From a bacterium HR25 (GTDB taxonomy: Bacteria; Chloroflexota; Dehalococcoidia; SM23-28-2; HRbin24), in contig BEIB01000024.1 in the NCBI GenBank assembly GCA_002898615.1, positions 1 through 11,693 of the forward strand: a DNA stretch of 11,693 nucleotides, given 5' to 3'. The position numbers and the translations under genes were made by a program. Positions 6,078 through 11,693 of this stretch are shown in pieces (within the stretch, counting starts at the first letter, position 1; every line of letters starts with the position of its first letter). The notes under the pieces were generated by a model that saw only the letters and a list, made by a program, of their open reading frames with translations, did no database searches and was not told the origin of the DNA.

Positions 6078-6683
6078 TCATCGCCGCCTCTCCAGATAGG
6101 GCCCCTCGGCCAGTAGTTGCTCTATGTAACGGGCGAAGATGTCGGTCTCCAGGTTGACCCGCTCGCCGGGGCGCCGCCGCACCAGGTTGGTGTGCTCCTG
6201 GGTGTAGAGGACCAGGGAGACGGCGAAGCTGGTAGCGTCCCGGTCTATGACGGTGAGGCTGACGCCGTCCACGGCTACGGGCCCCTTGACGACGATGTAA
6301 CGCAGGAGGTGGGACGGCGCCTGGTAGCGGGCGATGACGGCGTCCTCCTCCGGTGTGAGGGAGAGCAGGACGCCCGTCCCCTCCACCACCCCCCGCACCA
6401 GGTGGCCGGAGAAGCGCGAGGAGGGGGTCATGGCCCGCTCCAGGTTGACGGGGTCACCCGGGCGGAGGTCCTCCAGGTTGGAGCGACGATAGGTCTCCGG
6501 CATCAGATGGAAGTGGAGGGACCTGTCGTCCAGGTGGGAGACGGTGAGGTCGACGCCGTTGACGGCCACGGAGTCTCCCAGGCGGGTGCCCTCCAGGCAG
6601 AGGCGACAGCCTATGCGCAGACGCCCCCGTTCCGCCTCCAGGACGGTGCCCACCTCTTCGATGATGCCGGTGAAGATGCCCAT
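6078..6683 (-). CDS. ribE: Riboflavin synthase, alpha-type
   Basis: Riboflavin synthase dismutates two dimethylribityllumazine molecules to riboflavin and the pyrimidine precursor. The 201-aa protein has the expected two tandem lumazine-binding barrels. Barrel 1 (1 to about 95) starts with the near-invariant F-T-G-I-I-E-E-V-G and includes A-V-N-G-V-D-L-T-V (40-48). Barrel 2 (about 96-190) includes A-V-D-G-V-S-L-T-V (137-145). Two positions look off: the family's V-N-G-x-C-L-T-V cysteine is D45, and the G-G-H-x-x-x-G-H-V-D-G stretch reads S-G-H-L-V-R-G-V-V-E-G, losing the second histidine. The ATG at 6683 overlaps the stop of the MBL gene by one base (TGATG), with GGGAG shortly before. The identification is secure; the effect of the substitutions is not known. 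Confidence 0.95.
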   Translation of the reverse strand: MGIFTGIIEEVGTVLEAERGRLRIGCRLCLEGTRLGDSVAVNGVDLTVSHLDDRSLHFHLMPETYRRSNLEDLRPGDPVNLERAMTPSSRFSGHLVRGVVEGTGVLLSLTPEEDAVIARYQAPSHLLRYIVVKGPVAVDGVSLTVIDRDATSFAVSLVLYTQEHTNLVRRRPGERVNLETDIFARYIEQLLAEGPYLERRR

Positions 6684-7324
6684 CAGGACTGCTCCCAGAG
6701 AACGTCGCCGCAGAGGTCGGGCGGGTGGGGGCGGGAGGCGAAGACAGCGTACTCCCGCTTGGACTGGCCGATGGTCGTCCCCTCGCCGTGGCCGGGTAGG
6801 ACGATGGTCTCGTCCGGCAGGAGGTAGAGCTTCCCGGTAATGGAGGCTATCTCCTGCTGCAGGTCGGCCGGGGTGCGGGAGTGGCCGGGGCCGCCAGGGA
6901 AGAGGGTGTCCCCGGACATCAGGTAGCGGCCGATGTAGAAGCAGCAGCTACCGGGCGTGTGGCCAGGCGTATAGAGGACGCGCAGCCTGAGGCGCCCCAC
7001 CGCTATCTCCTGGCCGTCCGCCAGGGGGACATCTATCTGGCTGCGGGGCATCCCCTCCTCCGCCGGGTGGCAGTATACGGGGGCACCGGTGGCCGCTTTC
7101 ACCTGCCGGTAGCTGGCCCAGTGGTCCGGATGGGTGTGGGTCAGGAGGATGGCCACCACCCGCAACCCCTCGACGGCGGCCAGGAGCTTCTCTCCCTCCG
7201 CCGGCATGTCCACGATGGCCGCCTCGCCGCTGGCCTCGTCTGCCACCACGTAGGCGTTGTTGGCGAAGGCGCCCAGGGGGCCGACCCGCACCAGCCGCAA
7301 GGCGCCGTCCCGGTAGACCTGCAT
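6683..7324 (-). CDS. MBL-fold metallo-hydrolase (glyoxalase II-like), first gene of the riboflavin operon
   Basis: This 213-aa metallo-beta-lactamase fold hydrolase has the full binuclear metal site: H-T-H-P-D-H (63-68), H122 in T-P-G-H-T-P-G-S, D139 in S-G-D-T-L-F and H179 in L-P-G-H-G. The overall layout is that of short glyoxalase II-like thioesterases, but the family is broad and the substrate cannot be assigned. The ATG at 7324 has GGGGAGG about 7 bases upstream. The stop shares one base with the ribE start, so the two are translationally coupled. The gene begins the riboflavin operon behind the extended -10 promoter at 7354-7362. The coupling hints at a role linked to riboflavin or its intermediates, but this is inference; the link may be only transcriptional. 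C85 and C127/C128 are not part of a recognisable motif. Confidence 0.92.
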   Translation of the reverse strand: MQVYRDGALRLVRVGPLGAFANNAYVVADEASGEAAIVDMPAEGEKLLAAVEGLRVVAILLTHTHPDHWASYRQVKAATGAPVYCHPAEEGMPRSQIDVPLADGQEIAVGRLRLRVLYTPGHTPGSCCFYIGRYLMSGDTLFPGGPGHSRTPADLQQEIASITGKLYLLPDETIVLPGHGEGTTIGQSKREYAVFASRPHPPDLCGDVLWEQS

Positions 7325-7353
7325 AGCCGTTCCTCCCCAACGAGGAGCCTACT

Positions 7354-7362
7354 ATGATAACA
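7354..7362 (-). promoter_or_regulatory. Extended -10 promoter for the MBL-ribE-ribBA-ribH operon
   Basis: The minus strand reads TG-T-TATCAT, an extended -10 with five of six consensus bases. No good -35 is seen, as is common with the TGn type. The predicted start is near 7347, about 22 bases before the ATG. The plus strand of the same bases reads TATGAT (7353-7358), a possible -10 for the divergent gene. Confidence 0.5.
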
Positions 7363-7365
7363 TTT

Positions 7366-7381
7366 GCCCTGATGCCAGGGC
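7366..7381. repeat. Perfect inverted repeat in the divergent promoter region
   Basis: GCCCTG and CAGGGC enclose ATGC. On the minus strand it lies right behind the TG of the extended -10. On the plus strand it lies between the possible -10 and the SD (GGAGGG, 7385-7390) of the second MBL gene. It could be an operator or a 5'-end hairpin in the plus transcript. Confidence 0.45.
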
Positions 7382-7394
7382 GAGGAGGGCCAGG

Positions 7395-8321
7395 TTGGAG
7401 GTAAGAGAGGTCACCCCCCGCATCCGCGCGCTCGTCACCCGGCCACCTTTTTATATAGGGCCGCTGCCGCCCAACGTCTACCTGGTGGCCGATGGCGACG
7501 AGGGCGCCCTCATCGACAGTGGCTTCAGCGACGATGACTCGGTGGAGAGCCGGCTGGAGTACCTGAAGGGCCTCCCTGGCCTCCGCATCCGTTACATTGT
7601 CCTCACCCACCACCACTTCGATCACTCCAGCGGCGCCTACCGCCTCCAGGAGGCGACGGGCGCCGAGGTGGTTCTGCACCCCCAGGAGGAGCAGTTCCTG
7701 CGGGACTGGCGCTCCGAGGCCCCCCAGGACGTGGACGTGCCCGAGGGACAGGAAGAGTGGGCCCGCCGGGTGGAACAGTTCCGTCGGGACGCCGCCCGGG
7801 TCAGCGCCGCCCGCTACCTGTCCGACGGCGAGACGCTGCAGGTGGGCGGCCTCACCATCCAGGCGGTGCACACGCCGGGGCACACCATGGGCTCCCTCTG
7901 TCTCTACCTGCGGGAGGAGGGAGCCCTCTTCACCGGGGATACGGTGCTGGGGCTGGGCACGGTGGCGGTCTCGCCCCCGCCCTACGGCGACATGGCCCTC
8001 TACCTGGCCTCTCTGGAGCGGCTGAAGGGGCTGGGGGCGGCGGTGATGCTGCCCGGCCACGGACCGCCCGTGCAGGACGTGAACCGCAAGCTGCAGGAGT
8101 TGATAGACCACCGCCATGAGCGCGAGGCCCAGGTGCTGCAACTCCTGGGCCAGGGACGCAACACGGTGCGCCAGCTACTCGGCTACATCTATCCCGAGCT
8201 GGACCGGCGCATCGTCCCCATGGCGCGGCGCCAGATACTGGCCCACCTGCACAAGCTGCAGGCAGAGGGGCGGGTGCGACGCAGCCAGGAGGGGGACGAA
8301 GAGCGCTGGACGCTGGCCTAG
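7395..8321 (+). CDS. MBL-fold hydrolase with C-terminal winged-helix region (LACTB2-like)
   Basis: This 308-aa protein has two parts. Residues 1 to about 230 form an MBL-fold hydrolase with metal residues H72, H74, D76 and H77 (T-H-H-H-F-D-H), H163 in T-P-G-H-T-M-G-S, D182 in T-G-D-T and H222 in L-P-G-H-G. Residues about 235-308 match the winged-helix tail of LACTB2-like enzymes (R-Q-I-L-A-H-L-H-K-L-x-A-E-G-R-V), some of which are single-strand endoribonucleases. Nuclease activity here is inference. The TTG start at 7395 follows GGAGGG by four bases and gives a natural N-terminus. The gene is divergent from the other MBL gene across a 70-bp spacer and leads, 32 bases later, into lysA. It resembles the divergent neighbour only at the shared metal motifs, so the two are distant relatives rather than a recent duplication. 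Confidence 0.92.
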   Translation: MEVREVTPRIRALVTRPPFYIGPLPPNVYLVADGDEGALIDSGFSDDDSVESRLEYLKGLPGLRIRYIVLTHHHFDHSSGAYRLQEATGAEVVLHPQEEQFLRDWRSEAPQDVDVPEGQEEWARRVEQFRRDAARVSAARYLSDGETLQVGGLTIQAVHTPGHTMGSLCLYLREEGALFTGDTVLGLGTVAVSPPPYGDMALYLASLERLKGLGAAVMLPGHGPPVQDVNRKLQELIDHRHEREAQVLQLLGQGRNTVRQLLGYIYPELDRRIVPMARRQILAHLHKLQAEGRVRRSQEGDEERWTLA

Positions 8322-8331
8322 CCGTCCCCTA

Positions 8332-8349
8332 TTCCACGAAAGGGTGGAA
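8332..8349 (+). other. Inverted repeat that can cover the lysA Shine-Dalgarno
   Basis: TTCCAC and GTGGAA enclose GAAAGG, within the 32-base gap before lysA. The 3' arm overlaps the start of the purine run (GGAAGGAA, 8346-8353) that serves as the lysA ribosome site. Folded, it would partly hide the site; ribosomes finishing the MBL gene would pass close by. This is an exact repeat with an inferred role. Confidence 0.4.
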
Positions 8350-8353
8350 GGAA

Positions 8354-9685
8354 TTGGACGCTGTACAGCGACTGTCCGGCATACTGCCCGTCACGGCCGG
8401 CGTCAACGAGGCGGGGCACCTGACCCTGGGCGGGTGCGATGCTGTGGAGCTGGCCCGTACCTTCGGCACTCCCCTGTACGTCTTTGACGAGGAAACGCTG
8501 CGCCTCATGTGCCGCTCCTTCCGGGAGGAGTTCGCCGCCCGCCACCCAGATAGCCTGGTGATCTACGCCTGCAAGGCCTACATAGGGCGGGCGCTGGCCG
8601 CCCTGCTGATGGAGGAGGGGCTGGGAGCGGACGTGGTGAGCGGGGGGGAGATGGCCTTCCTGCGCTCCGTGGGCTTCCCGCCGGAGGGCATCTATTTCCA
8701 CGGCAACAACAAGTCGCCCCAGGAGTTGCAGGAGGCGCTGGCCTACGGCGTGGGGCGCATCGTGGTGGACAATTTCTACGAGCTGGAGATCCTCTCGGCG
8801 CTGGCGGCGGAGGCGGGCCGGAGGCAGGCCATCCTCCTGCGCGTCTCTCCCGGCGTCGACCCTCACACTCACGCCAAGACCACCACCGGGGTCCTGGACA
8901 GCAAGTTCGGCTTCCCGCTGGCCACCGGGCAGGCGGAGGAGGCGGTGGGACGAGCGCTGGCCTCGCCCTCACTGGAGCTGGTGGGGCTTCACTTTCACCT
9001 GGGCTCGCCCATCTTCGAGCTGGCACCCTTCCAGGAGGCGCTGGGGCTGGTGCTGGCCTTCGCGGCGGAGATGGGGGAGCGCCACGGCCTGGAGCTGCGG
9101 GAGCTGAGCCCGGGGGGCGGCTTCGCTGTCCAGTATGTGCCGGAGGAGCCGCCGCCCGCCGTGGCGGCCTACGCCGAGGCCATCGTCGCCTCGCTGCGAG
9201 AGGGATGCCGGCGTCACGGCCTGCCGCTGCCGCGGCTGGTGGTGGAGCCGGGCCGGGCTATCGTGGCCCGGGCCGGGGTGGCCCTCTATACGGTGGGGGC
9301 CAGCAAGGAGGTGCCGGGGGTGCGGCGCTACGTGGCCGTGGACGGCGGCATGGCCGACAATATCCGCCCTGCCCTCTACGGCTCCCGCTACTCGGCCCTG
9401 GTGGCCAACAAGGCCCGGGACGAGCGCCGGGAGCGGGTGACGGTGGCCGGGAAGTACTGCGAGTCCGGGGATGTCCTGCTGTGGGACGTGGAGCTGCCGC
9501 CCCTGGAGCCGGGCGACGTCCTGGCCATGCCGGCGGCCGGCGCCTACGCCCCCGCCATGGCCAGCAACTACAACGCCTCTCTGCGTCCGGCGATAGTGAT
9601 GGTGCGGGACGGGCAGGCGCGTCCCGTGCGCCGCCGCGAGAGCTACGAAGACCTGATGCGCTGCGAGCTGTGGCCGGAGGGCTAA
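8354..9685 (+). CDS. lysA: Diaminopimelate decarboxylase
   Basis: LysA removes CO2 from meso-diaminopimelate to give lysine, the last step of the pathway, using pyridoxal phosphate in a TIM-barrel domain. At 443 aa it is slightly longer than many family members because of an N-terminal extension. Key residues are present: K74 in Y-A-C-K-A (Schiff base lysine), G-L-H-F-H-L-G-S (211-218), S-P-G-G-G-F (252-257, phosphate loop), V-E-P-G-R (297-301), C369-E370 in K-Y-C-E-S-G-D (contributed to the partner active site), and Y398 in G-A-Y. The TTG start at 8354 is the only nearby start consistent with the purine run just upstream. It follows the MBL gene by 32 bases and precedes holB by 26. No lysine riboswitch fits in so short a leader. 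Confidence 0.97.
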   Translation: MDAVQRLSGILPVTAGVNEAGHLTLGGCDAVELARTFGTPLYVFDEETLRLMCRSFREEFAARHPDSLVIYACKAYIGRALAALLMEEGLGADVVSGGEMAFLRSVGFPPEGIYFHGNNKSPQELQEALAYGVGRIVVDNFYELEILSALAAEAGRRQAILLRVSPGVDPHTHAKTTTGVLDSKFGFPLATGQAEEAVGRALASPSLELVGLHFHLGSPIFELAPFQEALGLVLAFAAEMGERHGLELRELSPGGGFAVQYVPEEPPPAVAAYAEAIVASLREGCRRHGLPLPRLVVEPGRAIVARAGVALYTVGASKEVPGVRRYVAVDGGMADNIRPALYGSRYSALVANKARDERRERVTVAGKYCESGDVLLWDVELPPLEPGDVLAMPAAGAYAPAMASNYNASLRPAIVMVRDGQARPVRRRESYEDLMRCELWPEG

Positions 9686-9711
9686 CAGCGCTCGGGCCCC
9701 CGACGGGAGCC

Positions 9712-10752
9712 ATGTGGGGCATCATCGGGCAGCAGCGGGCGGTGATGGCCCTGGCCGCGGCGGTCAGGCTGGGGCAGACCTCCCACGCCTATCTCTTCGT
9801 CGGCCCCAGAGGAGTGGGGAAGCACACCCTGGCCAAGCGGCTGGCCCAGGCGCTGAACTGCCTGGCCCCGCCGGAGGGCCGGCCCTGCCGGGAGTGTCGC
9901 CAGTGCCGGCGCATCGAGGAGGGCATCCACGCCGACGTCCAGGAGGTGACCGTAGAGGCGGGGCGGCGGGAGGTGCGCATCGGCCAGGTCAGGGAGCTGG
10001 AGCGGGCCCTCGCCTTGAAGCCCTACGAGGGCCGCGTGCGGGTAGCCATCATCGACCCGGCCGATGCCATGAATCAGGAGGCGCAGAACGCCTTCCTGAA
10101 GACGCTGGAGGAGCCGCCGCCGGACGTGGTGCTGGCCCTGGTGACGGCCCGGGAGGAGGCGCTCCTCCCCACCATCCGCTCCCGCTGTCAGCGGCTGGCT
10201 CTGGGCCGCGTCCCCCTCTCCGACCTGGTCGCGGCGCTGACGGAGCGGGGAGTTCCCCCGGAGACGGCCCGCTACCTGGCCCGCCTCGCCCAGGGGCGTC
10301 CGGGCGTCGCCATCACTCTGGCCCGGGACGAGGCCCTGAGGGAGCGCTGGGAGCGGGAGCTGGAGCGGGCGGCCAGACTGCCGGGCCTGGACTTGCGGGA
10401 GCGACTGGCGCTGGCGGAGGAGCTGGCCCAGTCCTACTCCCTGCGCCAGGGGACGGCCGGGGAGGAGAACGGCCAGGGGAGCAGCCCGGGAGCGGACGAG
10501 GTCTCGCTGGCCCTGGAGATGTGGCAGGCCTGGTGGCGGGACGTGCTGCTGGTCCAGCAGGGGGCGCCGGAGGCTGTCCTGCACAGCCACCGCCGCCAGG
10601 AGCTGGAGAGGCTGGCGCGGTCGGTGCCGCCGGAGGAGGTGGTGCGCTTCCTCTCCTCCCTGGGGACGACCCGTCGCTACCTGGAGGAGAACGTCAACGC
10701 CCGGCTGGCCCTGGAGGTGCTCCTCCTGGAGGCGCCGGGAGAGCCCCGCTGA
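9712..10752 (+). CDS. holB: DNA polymerase III delta' subunit
   Basis: The delta' subunit is part of the clamp loader that opens the sliding clamp. The 346-aa protein shows G-P-R-G-V-G-K-H-T-L (Walker A-like, 31-40), zinc ligands C50, C59, C62 and C65 (the same numbers as I recall for E. coli delta'), I-I-D-P-A-D-A-M (113-120), A-F-L-K-T-L-E-E-P-P (127-136) and S-R-C (157-159). The AAA+ core is followed by a helical region and a C-terminal alpha domain. The ATG at 9712 follows GGGAG and begins right at the conserved W-G-I-I-G-Q; longer in-frame sequence upstream only re-reads lysA. The distinction from gamma/tau rests on the short length and the absence of a tau tail. It is probably cotranscribed with lysA. 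An insert near residues 245-262 (G-E-E-N-G-Q-G) is a likely loop. Confidence 0.93.
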   Translation: MWGIIGQQRAVMALAAAVRLGQTSHAYLFVGPRGVGKHTLAKRLAQALNCLAPPEGRPCRECRQCRRIEEGIHADVQEVTVEAGRREVRIGQVRELERALALKPYEGRVRVAIIDPADAMNQEAQNAFLKTLEEPPPDVVLALVTAREEALLPTIRSRCQRLALGRVPLSDLVAALTERGVPPETARYLARLAQGRPGVAITLARDEALRERWERELERAARLPGLDLRERLALAEELAQSYSLRQGTAGEENGQGSSPGADEVSLALEMWQAWWRDVLLVQQGAPEAVLHSHRRQELERLARSVPPEEVVRFLSSLGTTRRYLEENVNARLALEVLLLEAPGEPR

Positions 10753-10773
10753 GGCCGGCCCGCGCTCCCGGCC
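10753..10773 (+). terminator. Weak terminator-like hairpin after holB
   Basis: GGCCGG and CCGGCC (10768-10773) can pair around a 9-base loop directly after the holB stop. No T run follows, so it is at best a weak or factor-dependent terminator. Nearby repeats of GGCCGG may give alternative folds. Confidence 0.3.
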
Positions 10774-10818
10774 AGGCCGGCGCCAGGCCCAGACGGAGGC
10801 AGGGGGCCGGTGAGCCCA

Positions 10819-10847
10819 TTGTCAATAGCCCCCCTGCATGCTAACCT
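10819..10847 (+). promoter_or_regulatory. Extended -10 promoter for speD
   Basis: TTGTCA (10819-10824, five of six -35 bases) and TAACCT (10842-10847) are 17 bases apart. TGC precedes the -10, an extended form, and TAnnnT is preserved. The predicted start is near 10854, leaving a leader of about 86 nt. The architecture matches the promoter at 4211-4239. Confidence 0.58.
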
Positions 10848-10875
10848 GATGGGGTCAGACGAATACGAGACTGAG

Positions 10876-10929
10876 ATGGCCACCGTCAGCCGCGTCGGGA
10901 CGCGGGGGGCGGGGGCCATCGGAGTGTAA
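10876..10929 (+). CDS. Possible 17-codon leader ORF upstream of speD
   Basis: ATG at 10876 opens a frame of 17 codons (M-A-T-V-S-R-V-G-T-R-G-A-G-A-I-G-V) ending TAA at 10927-10929, immediately before the G-run that is the speD SD and 10 bases before its ATG. The SD upstream of the small ORF is weak (only GAG). The stop-to-SD placement would suit translational coupling. A frame this short arises readily by chance in G/C-rich DNA, so this is a candidate only. Confidence 0.3.
   Translation: MATVSRVGTRGAGAIGV
10890..10905 (+). other. Tetraloop hairpin and G-rich tracts in the speD leader
   Basis: CCGCGT and ACGCGG pair around CGGG, giving a tight 6-bp hairpin. G-runs follow at 10904-10909, 10911-10915 and 10930-10935; the last is the speD SD. 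A G-quadruplex is conceivable, but the loop between the last two runs is 14 bases. The leader can plausibly fold so that the SD is partly hidden. Confidence 0.4.
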
Positions 10930-10939
10930 GGGGGGTCAG

Positions 10940-11338
10940 ATGCACCTGGTGGTGGACGGCTACGGGGGCGACCCTCAGGCCCTGGCGGACCAGGGCCTGG
11001 TGCGGGAGCTGCTGGACGAGTACCCGGAGCGGCTGGGCATGACCAAGATCAGCCAGCCGGTGGTCGTTCGCTATGTGGGGCCCAAGCCCCAGGACTGGGG
11101 CATCTCCGGCTTCGTCATGATCGCCGAAAGCCACATCGCCGTCCACACCTTCCCGGAGCGGGGGATGGTGTGGATGGACGTCTTCTCCTGCCGCGGCTTC
11201 GACGAGGCGCCTATTCTGGAAGACCTGAGGGAGCGCTTCGGCCTGACGGAGCTGCGCCTGCAGCGGCTAGAGCGGGGCCTGGAGTACCTGGAGACGGCGG
11301 AGGCCGGCCCCCCTCAGCGGCAGACGATGTCCGGATAG
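10940..11338 (+). CDS. speD: S-adenosylmethionine decarboxylase proenzyme
   Basis: SpeD decarboxylates S-adenosylmethionine to the aminopropyl donor for spermidine-type polyamines. The proenzyme cleaves itself between E63 and S64, and S64 becomes the pyruvoyl cofactor. The 132-aa product carries A-E-S-H-I-A-V-H-T-F-P-E, with S64 and H69, and C84 in D-V-F-S-C; this set is offset by one from the Thermotoga enzyme (S63, H68, C83) as I recall it. The length fits the short bacterial/archaeal class rather than the long E. coli class. The ATG at 10940 follows a GGGGGG purine run. Transcription probably begins near 10854 from its own promoter. The 3' end overlaps the convergent kinase gene by 25 bases. 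No spermidine synthase gene is in the window. Confidence 0.97.
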   Translation: MHLVVDGYGGDPQALADQGLVRELLDEYPERLGMTKISQPVVVRYVGPKPQDWGISGFVMIAESHIAVHTFPERGMVWMDVFSCRGFDEAPILEDLRERFGLTELRLQRLERGLEYLETAEAGPPQRQTMSG

Positions 11339-11693
11339 GCCCGCAGCCGCTCCTCCACCTGGGAGCGAGAGGGGGCGCCGTCCACCCCCTCTTTTTCTAT
11401 GACCAGGGAGGCGGCGGCAGCGGCGAAGCGGGCCGCCGCCCAGGCGTCGGCGCTCTCGTAGAAGCGCACCAGGAAGGCGACGGCGAAGACGTCCCCCGCC
11501 CCCGTGGGGTCCACCGCCCGGGCGGGGAAGGCGTCTATGTGACGCCACTCCCCGCGGTGGCAGACCTCAGCTCCCCTCTCCCCCCGCGTGAAGGCGACGA
11601 TGGAGACGCGCTCTGCCCACCGCTCCAGGACGGATGGGGCCTCGGCCGGGTCCAGGTCTTCGTCCGAGAGGAAGAGGGCATCGGCGCGGTCCA
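11314..11693 (-). CDS. PfkB-family carbohydrate kinase, partial (C-terminal 126 aa visible)
   Basis: This is the C-terminal part of a PfkB/ribokinase-family sugar kinase; the 5' end lies beyond 11693. The visible part begins at a codon cut by the window edge and reads D-R-A-D-A-L-F-L-S-D-E-D, then V-S-I-V-A-F-T-R-G, then the signature V-D-P-T-G-A-G-D-V-F, whose last Asp is the catalytic base. The helix A-A-A-R-F-A-A-A-A-A-S-L-V follows. The frame continues upstream with no stop, so no truncation or frameshift is seen. The substrate (ribose, fructose phosphate, nucleoside or other) cannot be told from this half. The end overlaps the speD 3' end tail-to-tail (11314-11338). Confidence 0.92.
   Translation of the reverse strand, partial: DRADALFLSDEDLDPAEAPSVLERWAERVSIVAFTRGERGAEVCHRGEWRHIDAFPARAVDPTGAGDVFAVAFLVRFYESADAWAAARFAAAAASLVIEKEGVDGAPSRSQVEERLRAYPDIVCR

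Noticed and set aside
6948..8141. Minus-strand frame of about 400 codons across both MBL genes
   Set aside because: It spans the divergent promoter region and is antisense to the metal motifs of the second MBL gene, so it is a G/C-driven shadow.
8322..8353. Lysine riboswitch ahead of lysA
   Set aside because: The gap is only 32 bases, far too short for that element.
9205..9711. N-terminal extension of the holB frame
   Set aside because: It lies wholly inside lysA in another frame (plus the 26-base gap), and delta' proteins start at the W-G-I-I-G-Q position.
1..11693. Mobile elements, CRISPR arrays, phage or toxin-antitoxin modules
   Set aside because: I found no transposase motif, evenly spaced short repeats, integrase or paired toxin gene. 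The only long repeat is the paralogue-specific 138-bp block.

Overview
The window comes from a GC-rich bacterial chromosome (GC content is obviously high, but I did not count it). Genes are tightly packed, GTG and TTG starts are frequent behind good Shine-Dalgarno (SD) sequences, and G/C dominates third codon positions. The gene set is core metabolism plus two crotonase-family paralogues: riboflavin synthesis, lysine synthesis, a clamp-loader subunit, S-adenosylmethionine decarboxylase, and tRNA-CAT. This style would suit a Chloroflexota-like or other thermophile-related lineage, but that placement is inference only. I see no phage, insertion sequence, CRISPR array or toxin system.

Layout. 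(1) At the left end two plus-strand genes, a small cupin (16-333) and an unrecognised 118-aa protein (337-693), converge on a minus-strand block. (2) The minus block 4107 down to 690 reads, in transcription order: crotonase paralogue B, crotonase paralogue A, a DUF488 protein, a tRNA with anticodon CAT, a CoA-pyrophosphatase-type Nudix hydrolase, and a small zinc-ribbon protein coupled to it by an ATGA overlap. A good extended -10 promoter (4211-4239) starts the block, and the tRNA has its own promoter and a probable terminator. (3) The minus block 7324 down to 4234 is a riboflavin operon headed by a metallo-beta-lactamase (MBL) fold hydrolase: MBL-fold protein, ribE, fused ribBA, ribH. ribD and the FAD synthetase gene are not here. 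(4) From a 70-bp divergent intergenic region, a plus-strand block runs to 10752: a second MBL-fold protein with a C-terminal winged-helix region, lysA, and holB. (5) speD follows on the plus strand with its own promoter and a structured leader. It overlaps tail-to-tail with a PfkB-family sugar kinase whose 5' part lies outside the window.

How the genes work together. RibBA makes both riboflavin precursors: dihydroxybutanone phosphate, and the first GTP-derived pyrimidine. RibH condenses the butanone phosphate with the later pyrimidine intermediate, and RibE dismutates the lumazine to riboflavin. LysA is the last step of lysine synthesis, and SpeD supplies the aminopropyl donor for polyamines. 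The remaining genes are housekeeping or unassigned.

No clear undescribed system is visible. The items most worth a second look are the crotonase pair, which lacks both canonical catalytic glutamates yet keeps a His/Asp pair spaced as in 6-oxocamphor hydrolase; the 138-bp perfectly identical block shared by that pair; and the speD leader, which has a 17-codon ORF ending just before the speD SD.
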